Shown: in pieces, positions 9,034 through 17,627 of the stretch
Layout: every line of letters starts with the position of its first letter
Numbering within the stretch: the stretch's first letter is position 1
DNA from: Candidatus Scotarchaeum otlingeri
GTDB lineage: Archaea > Thermoproteota > Nitrososphaeria > Geothermarchaeales > JDFR-13
Direction: 5' to 3'
Assembly (NCBI GenBank): GCA_002011075.2
Contig: MTMA02000006.1
Location: 1,418,599 to 1,482,598, forward strand
DNA: 64,000 nucleotides
Translations under genes and position numbers: made by a program
The notes under the pieces: model-generated
Seen by the model: the letters and a program-made list of their open reading frames with translations, nothing else
Told to the model about the DNA's origin: nothing
Database searches by the model: none

Positions 9034-9390
9034 ATGAAGAACATAGAAGAAATCCTATTTTCACTGGCACGGAAGATAACTAGAAATCCTAAGAAGACAG
9101 TATTTGCTCTTATAGCAGTGAATTTATTCTTAGCTGCCTTAGCAATTGTTCCAGTTGCAGCTCAGGAAGCCGCTACACCAGAAGCGGGACTCAAGTATGT
9201 GGGAGCAGGAATAGCTGTGGCCGGCTCAACATTCGGCGCGGGTATAGCGCTTCAGGGAGCTACATCGGCAGGGTTGGCTGCGATGACAGAGAAGCCCGGA
9301 TTAGCTGTATGGGTACTTATTATGGCTGGTCTGGGAGAAGGAGTAGCTATTTACGGACTGATCATCGCTATACTGATATTGGGTGCTTAG
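9034..9390 (+). CDS. atpK: A-type ATP synthase proteolipid subunit K
   Basis: Ring-forming c/K subunit that carries the ion across the membrane. At 118 residues it contains one helical hairpin (about residues 53-75 and 91-115) with the ion-binding Glu at position 102 in GLGEGVAIYG, preceded by a hydrophobic N-terminal segment (about 22-43) ending VAAQEA that looks like a cleavable signal peptide, as known for some archaeal proteolipids. One binding glutamate per hairpin is the usual ATP-synthesising stoichiometry. Its stop codon TAG overlaps the stop of the convergent atpC. Confidence 0.94.
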   Translation: MKNIEEILFSLARKITRNPKKTVFALIAVNLFLAALAIVPVAAQEAATPEAGLKYVGAGIAVAGSTFGAGIALQGATSAGLAAMTEKPGLAVWVLIMAGLGEGVAIYGLIIAILILGA

Positions 9391-10415
9391 ACTAGTAACC
9401 CCCTTATTTCTTCTTCCTCTAAACCTAATTCTTTACCCTGCGTTATAGCCACAAGGTTCTTGTATTCTGCCTCAACAAGTAGCAAATAGGAGAGAGAATA
9501 CACGAAGTTCAATGGTTTCATCATCTTTATTCTACGTGCAGCATCATATAACGCTTTCTCCATCCGTCGGCTAAGCAATATCACGTCTCCCTCGGTGATA
9601 GGCTCATTAACGTAATCGACAAGCCACGAATATTCAGATGCTGAAAGCCTATCAAGAATTATGTCCGGTCTCAAGCGGAGAAATTCTTCAAATACCGTTC
9701 TACTTTTAGATCTAGTTTTCACCACTATAGAGCTTATGATCTTAGGATCTATCTCTAGTAGTTTTAGGCCTAATATATAATATATGCTCTTTAGATCTGA
9801 CTCCAGGTTTATGAAGCCAATTACCTCTCTCTTATCAGGAAGATCTCTAGAAGCATAAATGAGTCTCTCATAATATACTCCTTCAATATAAGCTTCGAGA
9901 GGGATAATCGAATTCACTTCTTTAGAGGCAGAGAGATATTGCGCCGCCTCTGTATATATCGATACCGTCAAATAATCCATTAACGCATCAACATTTGGAG
10001 CTTCAATCATAGCAGAGAAATTTATTATTTCGTACTCTCTAGGGATAGGGATCAATTCCCTCTCATCGATTTCTCTACCCCCAAATTTTGCTCTTAAAAT
10101 TCTCTTGATATTTTCAACTTCGATTCGTCTACTGAACATTAACATAAATGATTTTATTTTGCCGCTAGCAATCTTTATGGGAAAAAATATTCTGTCTGAA
10201 TATGTCTTTGCGTATATCGATTCTAGAGAGTGGCTAGATAACTCGGCTGTAGGTATAGCGCCGACGGAGGGACCATAATCTGTAGGGAGAAGTATCTCTA
10301 CGAGGGAGCTTATATTAGGTGCCCGAGCCATCGCCGATAATTTATCATCTGTAAGTAGATGAGTATATAACCCATGTAATCTAGTTATAAAATATATTAT
10401 TGATGGAGACCTCAT
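9387..10415 (-). CDS. atpC: A-type ATP synthase subunit C (d-subunit homologue)
   Basis: Funnel-shaped subunit that caps the K ring and couples it to the central stalk. Seen: about 340 residues, the N-terminal TRLHGLYTHLLTDDKLSAMARAPNI typical of the AtpC/d family (residues 12-36), three repeat-like all-helical units, and the internal VENIKRILRAKFGG. It is the last gene of the F-H-E-A-B-D-C operon; its ATG overlaps the stop of atpD (ATGA-type overlap), and its own stop overlaps that of atpK on the other strand. Confidence 0.92.
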   Translation of the reverse strand: MRSPSIIYFITRLHGLYTHLLTDDKLSAMARAPNISSLVEILLPTDYGPSVGAIPTAELSSHSLESIYAKTYSDRIFFPIKIASGKIKSFMLMFSRRIEVENIKRILRAKFGGREIDERELIPIPREYEIINFSAMIEAPNVDALMDYLTVSIYTEAAQYLSASKEVNSIIPLEAYIEGVYYERLIYASRDLPDKREVIGFINLESDLKSIYYILGLKLLEIDPKIISSIVVKTRSKSRTVFEEFLRLRPDIILDRLSASEYSWLVDYVNEPITEGDVILLSRRMEKALYDAARRIKMMKPLNFVYSLSYLLLVEAEYKNLVAITQGKELGLEEEEIRGLLV

Positions 10416-11023
10416 TTACCCTCAGCCTGCCTAGAGATTATATATTTTGTTCTTACAAATTCTTCCAAGTCTTCCTCCATCAGCCTATCCTCTATATACC
10501 TAATTAATTCTTCGTATGCGGGTATTACGATCTTCTCTAATGCATTGACTTTTCTATTGGTATCCATAAGCTCGATAGCTATCCTCTCTACCTTAGCTTC
10601 AATGATTGACAATTCAAGGAGGGCATTAAATATTTTATAAAATTTTTTCGCTATGTCGATAATTACCGGACTCAGTATCATGTCGATATTCGGCTCTCTA
10701 GCTATCGATATCTCTGGCTGGATGACCCCCATAATACTTTTCTCTAGGTATTTGGTCTCCATAGGATTAACCGCTTTACCTGCACTCTCGAATTCAGTTA
10801 TTCCTCTACTTGCAATAGCTTTCATGAGCTCTTTATATAACTTGGTGAATTCTTTTTCCAGTTCTGGCCTACGCCTAAGTTCCGGTAATAATTTATTTAT
10901 GTCACCAGCTAGTCTATCACGTTTCATCTCAAGAATTTCTTTCCCTTTCTTTATGAAAGAATATTGTTGTTTGACTCTCTGAAGAGTGCCCTTAGTCGCT
11001 GAAACTCTACCTACAAAACTCAT
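10412..11023 (-). CDS. atpD: A-type ATP synthase subunit D (central rotor stalk)
   Basis: Coiled-coil rotor shaft inserted in the A3B3 hexamer. Seen: the family opening [17 protein letters not shown] (residues 7-23), a long N-terminal helix [16 protein letters not shown], and the C-terminal return helix [23 protein letters not shown], which matches the NALEyv.IP....I.yI pattern of V/A-type D subunits. Its start codon overlaps the stop of atpB by four bases, implying translational coupling. Confidence 0.94.
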   Translation of the reverse strand: MSFVGRVSATKGTLQRVKQQYSFIKKGKEILEMKRDRLAGDINKLLPELRRRPELEKEFTKLYKELMKAIASRGITEFESAGKAVNPMETKYLEKSIMGVIQPEISIAREPNIDMILSPVIIDIAKKFYKIFNALLELSIIEAKVERIAIELMDTNRKVNALEKIVIPAYEELIRYIEDRLMEEDLEEFVRTKYIISRQAEGK

Positions 11024-12447
11024 CCCTTCACCTCAACCCTTGACAACGCCGGATAATAGTATTTATCTATGGTCTCTTCCTTTACCCTCACTAATTCTTC
11101 TGGCGGCAATATTGTCAATATTTCCCATGCTAGGTCTAGTGTCTCATCAATACTTCTATTCTCATATTCACCCTGCCTTAGGAATCTATTTTCAAATACA
11201 TCTGCAAATCTAAGGTAGAGACGTTCTCTATCGCTTAACCCCATTTCACCTACAATTCTGGCTAAGTCTCTAGCCCTCAACCCCCTTGAATAAGCGTCAT
11301 ATAACTGGTCTGAGACCTCCCTATGATCCTCACGTGTCTTCCCCTTACCGATACCGCTTCTCATAAGCCTACTTAATGAAGGAAGAACATTTATAGGAGG
11401 ATAGATTCCTCGAGAGTCTAAATCCTTATCTAGTATTATCTGTCCCTCAGTAATATATCCAGTAAGATCGGGAATAGGATGCCTTTTATCGCCACCAGGC
11501 ATTGTGAGAACAGGCATCTGAGTCAGACTTCCCTTCCTGCCTGTGACTATGCCGGCCCTTTCATAGATAGTTGCTAGATCGCTATACATGTATCCGGGAT
11601 ATCCTCCTCTCCCGGGAACCTCTCCTCTCGCCGCACTAATTTCTCGGAGTGCTTCACAGTAATTCGTCATATCACTCAATATTGTCAATACGTGATACCC
11701 AAGTTCAAATGCTAAATACTCTGCGATGGTTAACGCTATCCTTGGCGTAATTAATCTTTCGATTGCTGGGTCGTCGGCCAGATTTAGAATAATAACTGAC
11801 CTCTCTATCGCACCCGATTCTCTAAACTGTTCTATGAAGTACCGTGCTTCATCGTTTTTGAGACCCATTGCAGCGAAAACAAGTGCGAATTCTTCCTCTT
11901 TACCGGGCACAGTAGCTTGTCGGGCTATTTGGGCGATTATTCTATTGTGAGGCAGACCGGATTCTGAAAATATGGGTAGCTTTTGGCCTCTTACAAGAGA
12001 TAACATACCATCTATAGCGGAGATACCGGTTTGAATAAAGTCATTTGGATGTATACGTGCACGGGGATTTATGGGGCTACCATTAATGTCCCTAAGCTCA
12101 CTACTATGAATCGGGGGCATACCATCTATAGGTTCAAACCTACCGTTGAACATTCTGCCTAATGCATCATCCGATACAGGTATTTCGAAAGTTGCGCCTG
12201 TAAATTTCACTACACTATCAATTTGGAGACCCATTTCATCCCCGAAAACCTGGATAACTACACTATCTTCCCCGACCTCTAAAACACGCCCCAGCCTATC
12301 TACTCCATCGGGAGCCCTGATTAATACTACCTCATCATACTTTACACCAGGTATTCCCTCTAGTATAAGTAAAGAACCCCGTATCTCCTTTACACCGCGA
12401 TATATTTTCCCATGTATATCTCTAAAATCAAGTACCAACTTCACCAC
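11020..12447 (-). CDS. atpB: A-type ATP synthase subunit B (regulatory subunit)
   Basis: Non-catalytic nucleotide-binding subunit of the A3B3 head. Seen: N-terminal beta-barrel (residues 1-75), the [14 protein letters not shown] stretch, [23 protein letters not shown] in the degenerate P-loop region (no GKT), and the C-terminal [17 protein letters not shown] motif characteristic of B subunits. Length 475 is slightly over the usual 460. The start is either GTG 12447 or 12444; a GGAGGTG sits directly upstream, and a TTG at 12438 would give better ribosome-site spacing. The gene lies 7 bases after atpA. Confidence 0.95.
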   Translation of the reverse strand: MVKLVLDFRDIHGKIYRGVKEIRGSLLILEGIPGVKYDEVVLIRAPDGVDRLGRVLEVGEDSVVIQVFGDEMGLQIDSVVKFTGATFEIPVSDDALGRMFNGRFEPIDGMPPIHSSELRDINGSPINPRARIHPNDFIQTGISAIDGMLSLVRGQKLPIFSESGLPHNRIIAQIARQATVPGKEEEFALVFAAMGLKNDEARYFIEQFRESGAIERSVIILNLADDPAIERLITPRIALTIAEYLAFELGYHVLTILSDMTNYCEALREISAARGEVPGRGGYPGYMYSDLATIYERAGIVTGRKGSLTQMPVLTMPGGDKRHPIPDLTGYITEGQIILDKDLDSRGIYPPINVLPSLSRLMRSGIGKGKTREDHREVSDQLYDAYSRGLRARDLARIVGEMGLSDRERLYLRFADVFENRFLRQGEYENRSIDETLDLAWEILTILPPEELVRVKEETIDKYYYPALSRVEVKG

Positions 12448-12454
12448 ACCTCCT

Positions 12455-14269
12455 TTATATCACCAAACTATATTCCTCCGCCAATTTTGAGAGGCTATCG
12501 ATCACCTCTCGATTTACTTCTTGAATATGTGTTATACCCTCGGGATGATATTTCATACGCATTAGCTTAGATACAACAGGTAAACCATTTATCTTTTCGA
12601 TCGGCACATTATTCATAATAAGCTTTGAGGCTTTATCATGGAAATCAAGGATTACTTCTAGAATCATTACTTGCTTCTCAGGTGGACAGAAAGAGTCTAC
12701 TTCATCATAGGCAAACTGTCTAAGAAAACCTTCTTTTAGAAGCTCTGCAGTAAGGAGCACTAACCTCTGGTCATCTGGGAGGGCTTTCTCGCCTATAATC
12801 CTAGCGATAGACTCGATCTCAGCGGCCTCGCTCAATATTCTTAATGCGCGTTCTCTATATTGTGGAAAGTCTTTAAACTTTTTGGTCCACCAGTCTTCAA
12901 GTTCTTTTGCGTATCCACTCACACTATATGCGAAACTGGATATTAACCGGTCGGCGTAGACACTATAACTCTTTAGCCAATTGATGGCTGGGAAATGTCT
13001 ACTATAAGCTAAATCTGGGTCTAATGCCCAAAACACACCTGTAAACCTAAGTGTATGAATAGTTACAGGCTCATTGAAGTCTCCCCCCGGAGGTGAAACA
13101 GCCCCTATAACTGTTACGGAGCCCTCTCTTTCCGGTCTACCTAAGGCTTTGACACGCCCAGCTCGTTCGTAGAACTCAGCTACTCTATCAGGTAGATATG
13201 CCGGATATCCTCTTTCGACGGGCATCTCCCCAAGCCTACCCGATATCTCTCTAATGGCTTCTGCCCAACGTGAAGTGGAGTCCGCCATTAAGGCAACATC
13301 ATATCCCATATCGCGATAATATTCAGCGATGGTAATGCCCATATATATACTGGCCTCTCTCGCTGATACAGGCATATTACTGGTATTGGCGATTAAAACT
13401 GTTCGTTCCATTAATGGCCTATTTGTCCTGGGATCCACTAGTTCGGGAAAATCAGTCAATACCTCAGCCATCTCATTACCACGTTCTCCACACCCTATGT
13501 ATACCACTATCTCAGTGTCACTCCACTTAGCTAGTTGGTGTAACATTACAGTTTTTCCCGTGCCAAATCCTCCAGGAATACATGCTGCGCCTCCTTTTGC
13601 AACTGGGAAAAATACATCTATAACCCTTTGTCCTGTAATCAATGGCTCTGATAGAGGGAGACGACCGCCCTCCATAAAGGGACGAGGAACACGAACAGGC
13701 CATTCTTGATACATGAATATCTCTTTTTCCCCTCCATTCGTATTTAATCTGGCGATAGGCTCCTCTATGGTATACCTACCTTCCTCGATATGGGTGATTA
13801 CGCCAGATAGGCCTGGTGGAATCATTATTTTATGGGTTATCGAAGGCGTCTCCTCTACTGTACCGATGATGTCGCCTCCCTCCACCTTGTCCCCAACCTT
13901 TACAACGGGTTTAAATTCCCATTTGATGTCTCTAGGCAACATATTTACCTTTATACCTCTAGAGATAAAGGGTCCTGAAAGCTTTAATAGGTCCTCTAGA
14001 GGCCTGCCTATACCATCCAAGATTCCTGATAATAATCCTGGGCCCAGCTCAGCAACCAACCTTTTTCCTGTAGCTGAGATTACGTCTCCAGGTTTAAGTC
14101 CACTCGTAGGTTCATATACTTGGGCTATAAATCTCTCTTCAGCAACCCTGATTACCTCACCTATTAATCTATCCTCTCCTACCTCAACGACCTCTCCTAC
14201 CTCCACATCATCTATGCCTTTACCGACAACGACCGATCCGCTGATCTTTTCTATTTTTCCTACTCTCAT
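12455..14269 (-). CDS. atpA: A-type ATP synthase catalytic subunit A
   Basis: Catalytic ATP-synthesising/hydrolysing subunit. Seen: N-terminal barrel with [15 protein letters not shown], the non-homologous insert (about residues 110-190) typical of A subunits, Walker [10 protein letters not shown], Walker B region [14 protein letters not shown], and a C-terminal helical domain. About 604 residues from ATG 14269 matches the family. That start follows the atpE stop by one base and has GGTGAG four bases ahead; an in-frame GTG at 14278 is less likely. No intein is present, although this gene often hosts one in archaea. Confidence 0.96.
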   Translation of the reverse strand: MRVGKIEKISGSVVVGKGIDDVEVGEVVEVGEDRLIGEVIRVAEERFIAQVYEPTSGLKPGDVISATGKRLVAELGPGLLSGILDGIGRPLEDLLKLSGPFISRGIKVNMLPRDIKWEFKPVVKVGDKVEGGDIIGTVEETPSITHKIMIPPGLSGVITHIEEGRYTIEEPIARLNTNGGEKEIFMYQEWPVRVPRPFMEGGRLPLSEPLITGQRVIDVFFPVAKGGAACIPGGFGTGKTVMLHQLAKWSDTEIVVYIGCGERGNEMAEVLTDFPELVDPRTNRPLMERTVLIANTSNMPVSAREASIYMGITIAEYYRDMGYDVALMADSTSRWAEAIREISGRLGEMPVERGYPAYLPDRVAEFYERAGRVKALGRPEREGSVTVIGAVSPPGGDFNEPVTIHTLRFTGVFWALDPDLAYSRHFPAINWLKSYSVYADRLISSFAYSVSGYAKELEDWWTKKFKDFPQYRERALRILSEAAEIESIARIIGEKALPDDQRLVLLTAELLKEGFLRQFAYDEVDSFCPPEKQVMILEVILDFHDKASKLIMNNVPIEKINGLPVVSKLMRMKYHPEGITHIQEVNREVIDSLSKLAEEYSLVI

Positions 14270-14270
14270 G

Positions 14271-14885
14271 TCACTCACCAAATAATATGTTTATTAACTC
14301 ATTTCTCTCGTCTTTAAAAATTCTCTCCAACCTAGAGTCAAGAGAATTATTATATATTATAGTGCCATCTCTTGATGACACGACTACTCCACCAAGTATA
14401 TTCAAAGGGTCATTAACAACGTGAATTTCAACATTACCTACTTCCTTTGCAATACTCTTATAAAATTTATTCCAGTTCTTCTCCACAAATTCCTTATCTT
14501 TATGATTTAACTGTATATTTATAGAGCTTGTGCCTACTGCTTTTATAGCCTCAACAGCTAATTTTATCAGTGAATTCATATATGCATCATCTCTTGATAT
14601 ATTAAGTAATCTTTCCTTGATTTTATCGTAGAGATCATTGATTATAGATTCCTTAACATCTAGAAGAAGCTTTTTACCTTCAATATTAGCGAGAGAAACA
14701 GCGGCACTTTCTTTCTCTAACAATCTTTTTTTGACAGCTTCTTTCCGCCTAGCCTTCTCCAGCTCTGCTTTATTTCTGGCTTCTTCTAGAATCTTGTTTG
14801 CTTCTTCCTCTGCTTTTGATAATATCTCTTTTACCTGCAATTCTGCATCTCCAAGAATCTCTTCTTTGAGCCTATCCAAACTCAT
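14271..14885 (-). CDS. atpE: A-type ATP synthase subunit E (peripheral stalk)
   Basis: Peripheral stalk subunit that pairs with H to hold the head against rotation. Seen: long charged N-terminal helix (residues 1-75) rich in Ala, Glu, Lys and Arg, and a globular C-terminal domain with INIQLNHKDKEFVEKN and GGVVVSSRDGTIIYNNSLDSRLER, the conserved ending of V/A-type E subunits. Length 204 is typical. Its ATG overlaps the stop of the H gene by four bases. Confidence 0.93.
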   Translation of the reverse strand: MSLDRLKEEILGDAELQVKEILSKAEEEANKILEEARNKAELEKARRKEAVKKRLLEKESAAVSLANIEGKKLLLDVKESIINDLYDKIKERLLNISRDDAYMNSLIKLAVEAIKAVGTSSINIQLNHKDKEFVEKNWNKFYKSIAKEVGNVEIHVVNDPLNILGGVVVSSRDGTIIYNNSLDSRLERIFKDERNELINILFGE

Positions 14886-15190
14886 GCATCCTCACCTAAC
14901 ACCTTATTTATAACATATTTAACGGCGTCATCTAAACGCCTAGCACCCTGCTCCCACAGCCTATCCGCCTCATCCTTAAATTTTTTCTTAATTTCCTCCA
15001 CCTTATTTTCAATATTTTTCTTATATTCATTCTCTAATTCCTCAAATGTCATAGACCTTGCTTCCTCGAGTATCCTCTGTGCTTCTTCACGTGCCTTCTT
15101 GACAAGCTCTTCAGCCTGTATCCGGGCATCCAGTATCCTCTTCTCAGCCTCCTTCTCGATCTCAATAAGCCTACTTATTTCATCACTCAT
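14882..15190 (-). CDS. atpH: A-type ATP synthase subunit H (AhaH-like coiled coil)
   Basis: Small coiled-coil partner of subunit E in the peripheral stalk. Essentially one long helix: repeated hydrophobic positions within SRLIEIEKEAEKRILDA and AEELVKKAREEAQRILEEA, right-handed-coil-like spacing, no globular domain. About 102 residues matches AhaH/subunit H. The sequence alone is low in complexity; position between atpF and atpE fixes the identity. Confidence 0.85.
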   Translation of the reverse strand: MSDEISRLIEIEKEAEKRILDARIQAEELVKKAREEAQRILEEARSMTFEELENEYKKNIENKVEEIKKKFKDEADRLWEQGARRLDDAVKYVINKVLGEDA

Positions 15191-15193
15191 TTT

Positions 15194-15520
15194 CTATTCC
15201 CTCCCTAACTCTAATCTTACACCTACAGCTTGACTAATCAGATTATATATATCTTCCAATCTCTTTCCAACGGCACCCTCTATCGTGGGGATAACTGCTA
15301 TTACAGGCCTAGCCTTACTTTCACTCCATTTGCTTAAGCGTTCAGTACCAACTTCCATATATACGTCTTCAGTTATAATCAACATATCAAAGGTTCCTTC
15401 TTTGATAACTCGTTCAACCTTCTTAACGGCTTCATTAACATCCTCTATAGGATACGTCTTTATACCTATAAGTCCGAAACCTGCACAGAGTTGTTTGCTG
15501 CCGATGAAAGCTACAACCAT
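15194..15520 (-). CDS. atpF: A-type ATP synthase subunit F
   Basis: Small rotor-stalk subunit bound to D. Rossmann-like fold seen as VVAFIGSKQLCAGFGLIGIKTY, then MLIITEDVYMEVG and the PVIAVIPTIEG strand-loop, matching the family's G.....F.LaGi and P.iv.iP motifs. 108 residues is usual. It is the first gene of the minus-strand operon, with GGTGG about seven bases before the ATG and an A-box at 15564-15577. Confidence 0.92.
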   Translation of the reverse strand: MVVAFIGSKQLCAGFGLIGIKTYPIEDVNEAVKKVERVIKEGTFDMLIITEDVYMEVGTERLSKWSESKARPVIAVIPTIEGAVGKRLEDIYNLISQAVGVRLELGRE

Positions 15521-15563
15521 CTATAGCCACCACAGACTTCACTTAATCAATTATGTTACACCA

Positions 15564-15577
15564 CTATTTATAAAATT
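15564..15577 (-). promoter_or_regulatory. Promoter of the atpFHEABDC operon
   Basis: AATTTTATAAATAG on the minus strand, about 45 bases before the atpF ATG, predicting a leader of roughly 24 bases that contains the GGTGG ribosome site. All seven genes downstream overlap or are within 10 bases of one another, so one transcript is likely. Confidence 0.5.
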
Positions 15578-15720
15578 AGTATAATTAAAATTAACTGGAT
15601 AGCTTATATCTATTTTATTTACTCTTATAATGAATAGAGTCTTTTGGAAAGATTTTATAATCATCCTATCGATATATTTTATCCATAAATGACATATTAA
15701 TTCCCGTGAGGTATAGAGAT

Positions 15721-16272
15721 ATGAAAATACTTTCATTAATAGATAAATATCTAAAGGTTCTATCCGCCGTTTTTCTGGTCGCCGGAATATTTATGCTGAT
15801 ATTTGGGGCAATAATATATCCACTCACAGTTAAAAAAATGATAGAACCGGTGGGCTATTATATGGTAAACTATGAGATAAATATTATACCCGACTTATTG
15901 TATCTTAAACCAATAACTCTGACCGTTTTCATCATAGCTTTAGGTTATCTATCGGGGCTGGAGGTCGTCGATAGGTCAAACAGGAAATTTTCACGGTTCA
16001 GCATCACGATCATCGTAATAGGTTCACTATTCTTCACATTTCTCTCACTATATGAAGTATTATTTAATTTTATGTTATGGGGAAGTCTGATTAGTAGCCT
16101 AGCTGAAAATGGTAATATAACAGCCAATATCGACTTACTCTCAAATTATTTTCCTAATCCAGATAGACCATGGAACCTTGTATTTGCGACAAAGGTTTTT
16201 ACTTTGCTATTCTTTGTAAGTATAGCCACATTAATATACGGATTTAGATGGAAAGATAAGAAAGTCGCTTAA
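15721..16272 (+). CDS. Hypothetical membrane protein, four segments
   Basis: Not recognised. About 183 residues with four hydrophobic stretches: VLSAVFLVAGIFMLIFGAII near the N-terminus, LKPITLTVFIIALGYLSGLE, FSITIIVIGSLFFTFLSLYEV and a C-terminal FTLLFFVSIATLIYGF followed by basic residues. A polar loop of about 60 residues between segments 1 and 2 and another before segment 4 would face one side. ATG 15721 has GAGGT at good spacing; the GTG at 15706 is part of that ribosome site. Its stop overlaps that of the convergent membrane protein by four bases. Confidence 0.55.
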   Translation: MKILSLIDKYLKVLSAVFLVAGIFMLIFGAIIYPLTVKKMIEPVGYYMVNYEINIIPDLLYLKPITLTVFIIALGYLSGLEVVDRSNRKFSRFSITIIVIGSLFFTFLSLYEVLFNFMLWGSLISSLAENGNITANIDLLSNYFPNPDRPWNLVFATKVFTLLFFVSIATLIYGFRWKDKKVA

Positions 16273-16607
16273 GAAAGATCAGACAATATAAAGATTACGT
16301 TTGATACCGAGATAATATAGAAGATTATAATTAAAGCTAGAATTTGTGGCACAAAAGAATATAGCGGTAATAGCGCTGTCCCTAAATACAAATATATTAT
16401 TAGATTTGTTGTCAACGCACCTATTATCATAGGTCTATAAATGTATCTACTAACAAGTTTACATAATACTCCAGCTATCAGGGTTATTACCCCAGTAAAC
16501 AACAAATATACAATCATATACGGATAAACACCGAATACTACATCGATTAAACCGAGAACAAGGAGGTAGTAAGGTAATAAGCTACGAAGCATACTTACTA
16601 TAGACAC
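16269..16607 (-). CDS. Small hypothetical four-helix membrane protein
   Basis: Not recognised. 112 residues, almost wholly hydrophobic, with four predicted membrane helices: LLPYYLLVLGLIDVVFGVYP, MIVYLLFTGVITLIAGVL, PMIIGALTTNLIIYLYLGTA and LALIIIFYIISVSNVIFIL. No diagnostic polar residues. It converges with the membrane-protein gene at 15721 with a four-base stop overlap and is divergent from the ureohydrolase. The two adjacent membrane proteins could be functionally paired, but nothing beyond position shows it. Confidence 0.5.
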   Translation of the reverse strand: MSIVSMLRSLLPYYLLVLGLIDVVFGVYPYMIVYLLFTGVITLIAGVLCKLVSRYIYRPMIIGALTTNLIIYLYLGTALLPLYSFVPQILALIIIFYIISVSNVIFILSDLS

Positions 16608-16701
16608 CCAACATCACCAAATCAATAACCCTATATTTACTTAACTGATTATTACTATTAGATATTACTATTAAGTCATTAATATTTTTGGTGTACCTTG
16701 G

Positions 16702-17520
16702 ATGTATCCAACACATCTTGATTGTAGATTCGGTGGATACGATGATGAACATGGAGGCATAGTATTATTTGGCATTCCATATTACCCCACAACTATGGGG
16801 GCAAAACCGGTTTTAAGCTCCACGGATATACTAAGGCTATTCTCTAAACAAGCGGAGGAAAAGAGTGCATCCTTTGATATATATTATAGTGAGATAAGCT
16901 GCATAGACATAGGGGATATTATAACAACCAGATTCGAGGATATAGAGATAGATATCAATACCATAGTTGACAAAGCCAATAATCAAAAGAAGAAAATTCT
17001 AATGATTGGTGGTGAACATACATATACATACTTTACTGTAAAGAAGATCAGGCCGTCGACTCTTGTCGTCCTTGATGCACATCTAGACCTTAAGGATACT
17101 TATATGGGATCCAAATTGACACATGCCACATTCTTAAGAAGAGTATTGGAGAAAAATTGTGTAGACAAAGTGATAATAATCGGTGCGAGGGGCTACGATG
17201 AAAGTGAATGGACATATATCGCAGAAGATGGTAGAATCGATATCATCGATAAGAATGGGGTGTTCGATAACATAGAAAGCCCTATATATATCTCGATAGA
17301 TCTAGATGTCTATGATACTTCTATTATGAAAACAGTGTCTTCACCGGAACCCGATGGCCTTATGGCCAAAGATGTATTCAATATTCTCAGAATATTAAAT
17401 AAAAAAGGTTCTGTAGTAGGAGGGGATGTAATGGAGTTTACACCATTTACCATTGACCCTACTTCTTATTCCTTAGCAGTTAAAACAGTATTCGAACTAC
17501 TCGCAACACTTTATTATTAA
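16702..17520 (+). CDS. Ureohydrolase (agmatinase/arginase family)
   Basis: Mn-dependent amidinohydrolase fold, probably acting on agmatine or a related guanidino compound in polyamine metabolism. Metal-binding motifs in order: GGEHTYTY (GGxH), DAHLDLKD (DAHxD), HATFLRR (the H-x-x-x-hydrophobic element) and SIDLDVYD (DxDxxD). 272 residues is a little under the usual 290-310, with a short N-terminus. Substrate cannot be read from sequence; archaeal members include agmatinase and other ureohydrolases. It stands alone between a divergent membrane gene and polB. Confidence 0.8.
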   Translation: MYPTHLDCRFGGYDDEHGGIVLFGIPYYPTTMGAKPVLSSTDILRLFSKQAEEKSASFDIYYSEISCIDIGDIITTRFEDIEIDINTIVDKANNQKKKILMIGGEHTYTYFTVKKIRPSTLVVLDAHLDLKDTYMGSKLTHATFLRRVLEKNCVDKVIIIGARGYDESEWTYIAEDGRIDIIDKNGVFDNIESPIYISIDLDVYDTSIMKTVSSPEPDGLMAKDVFNILRILNKKGSVVGGDVMEFTPFTIDPTSYSLAVKTVFELLATLYY

Positions 17521-17598
17521 TGATAAGATTAGGTATAATTGAATTGTCTGATTTGTATATGGATAATTGGCGAATTAAGCGGCATCAACGCATATAAT

Positions 17599-17608
17599 CT
17601 TTAAATTA
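17599..17608 (+). promoter_or_regulatory. A-box promoter for polB
   Basis: CTTTAAATTA centred 25 bases before the polB ATG at 17628, which implies a leaderless transcript starting at or next to the ATG. Confidence 0.45.
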
Positions 17609-17627
17609 AACAAATACTTTATCCATA

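Noticed and set aside
12455-14269. Checked atpA, polB and radA for inteins
   Set aside because: All three have family-normal lengths with uninterrupted motifs.
15551-15736. Minus-strand 61-codon frame upstream of atpF
   Set aside because: It overlaps the atp promoter and has AT-driven composition with no similarity I can see.
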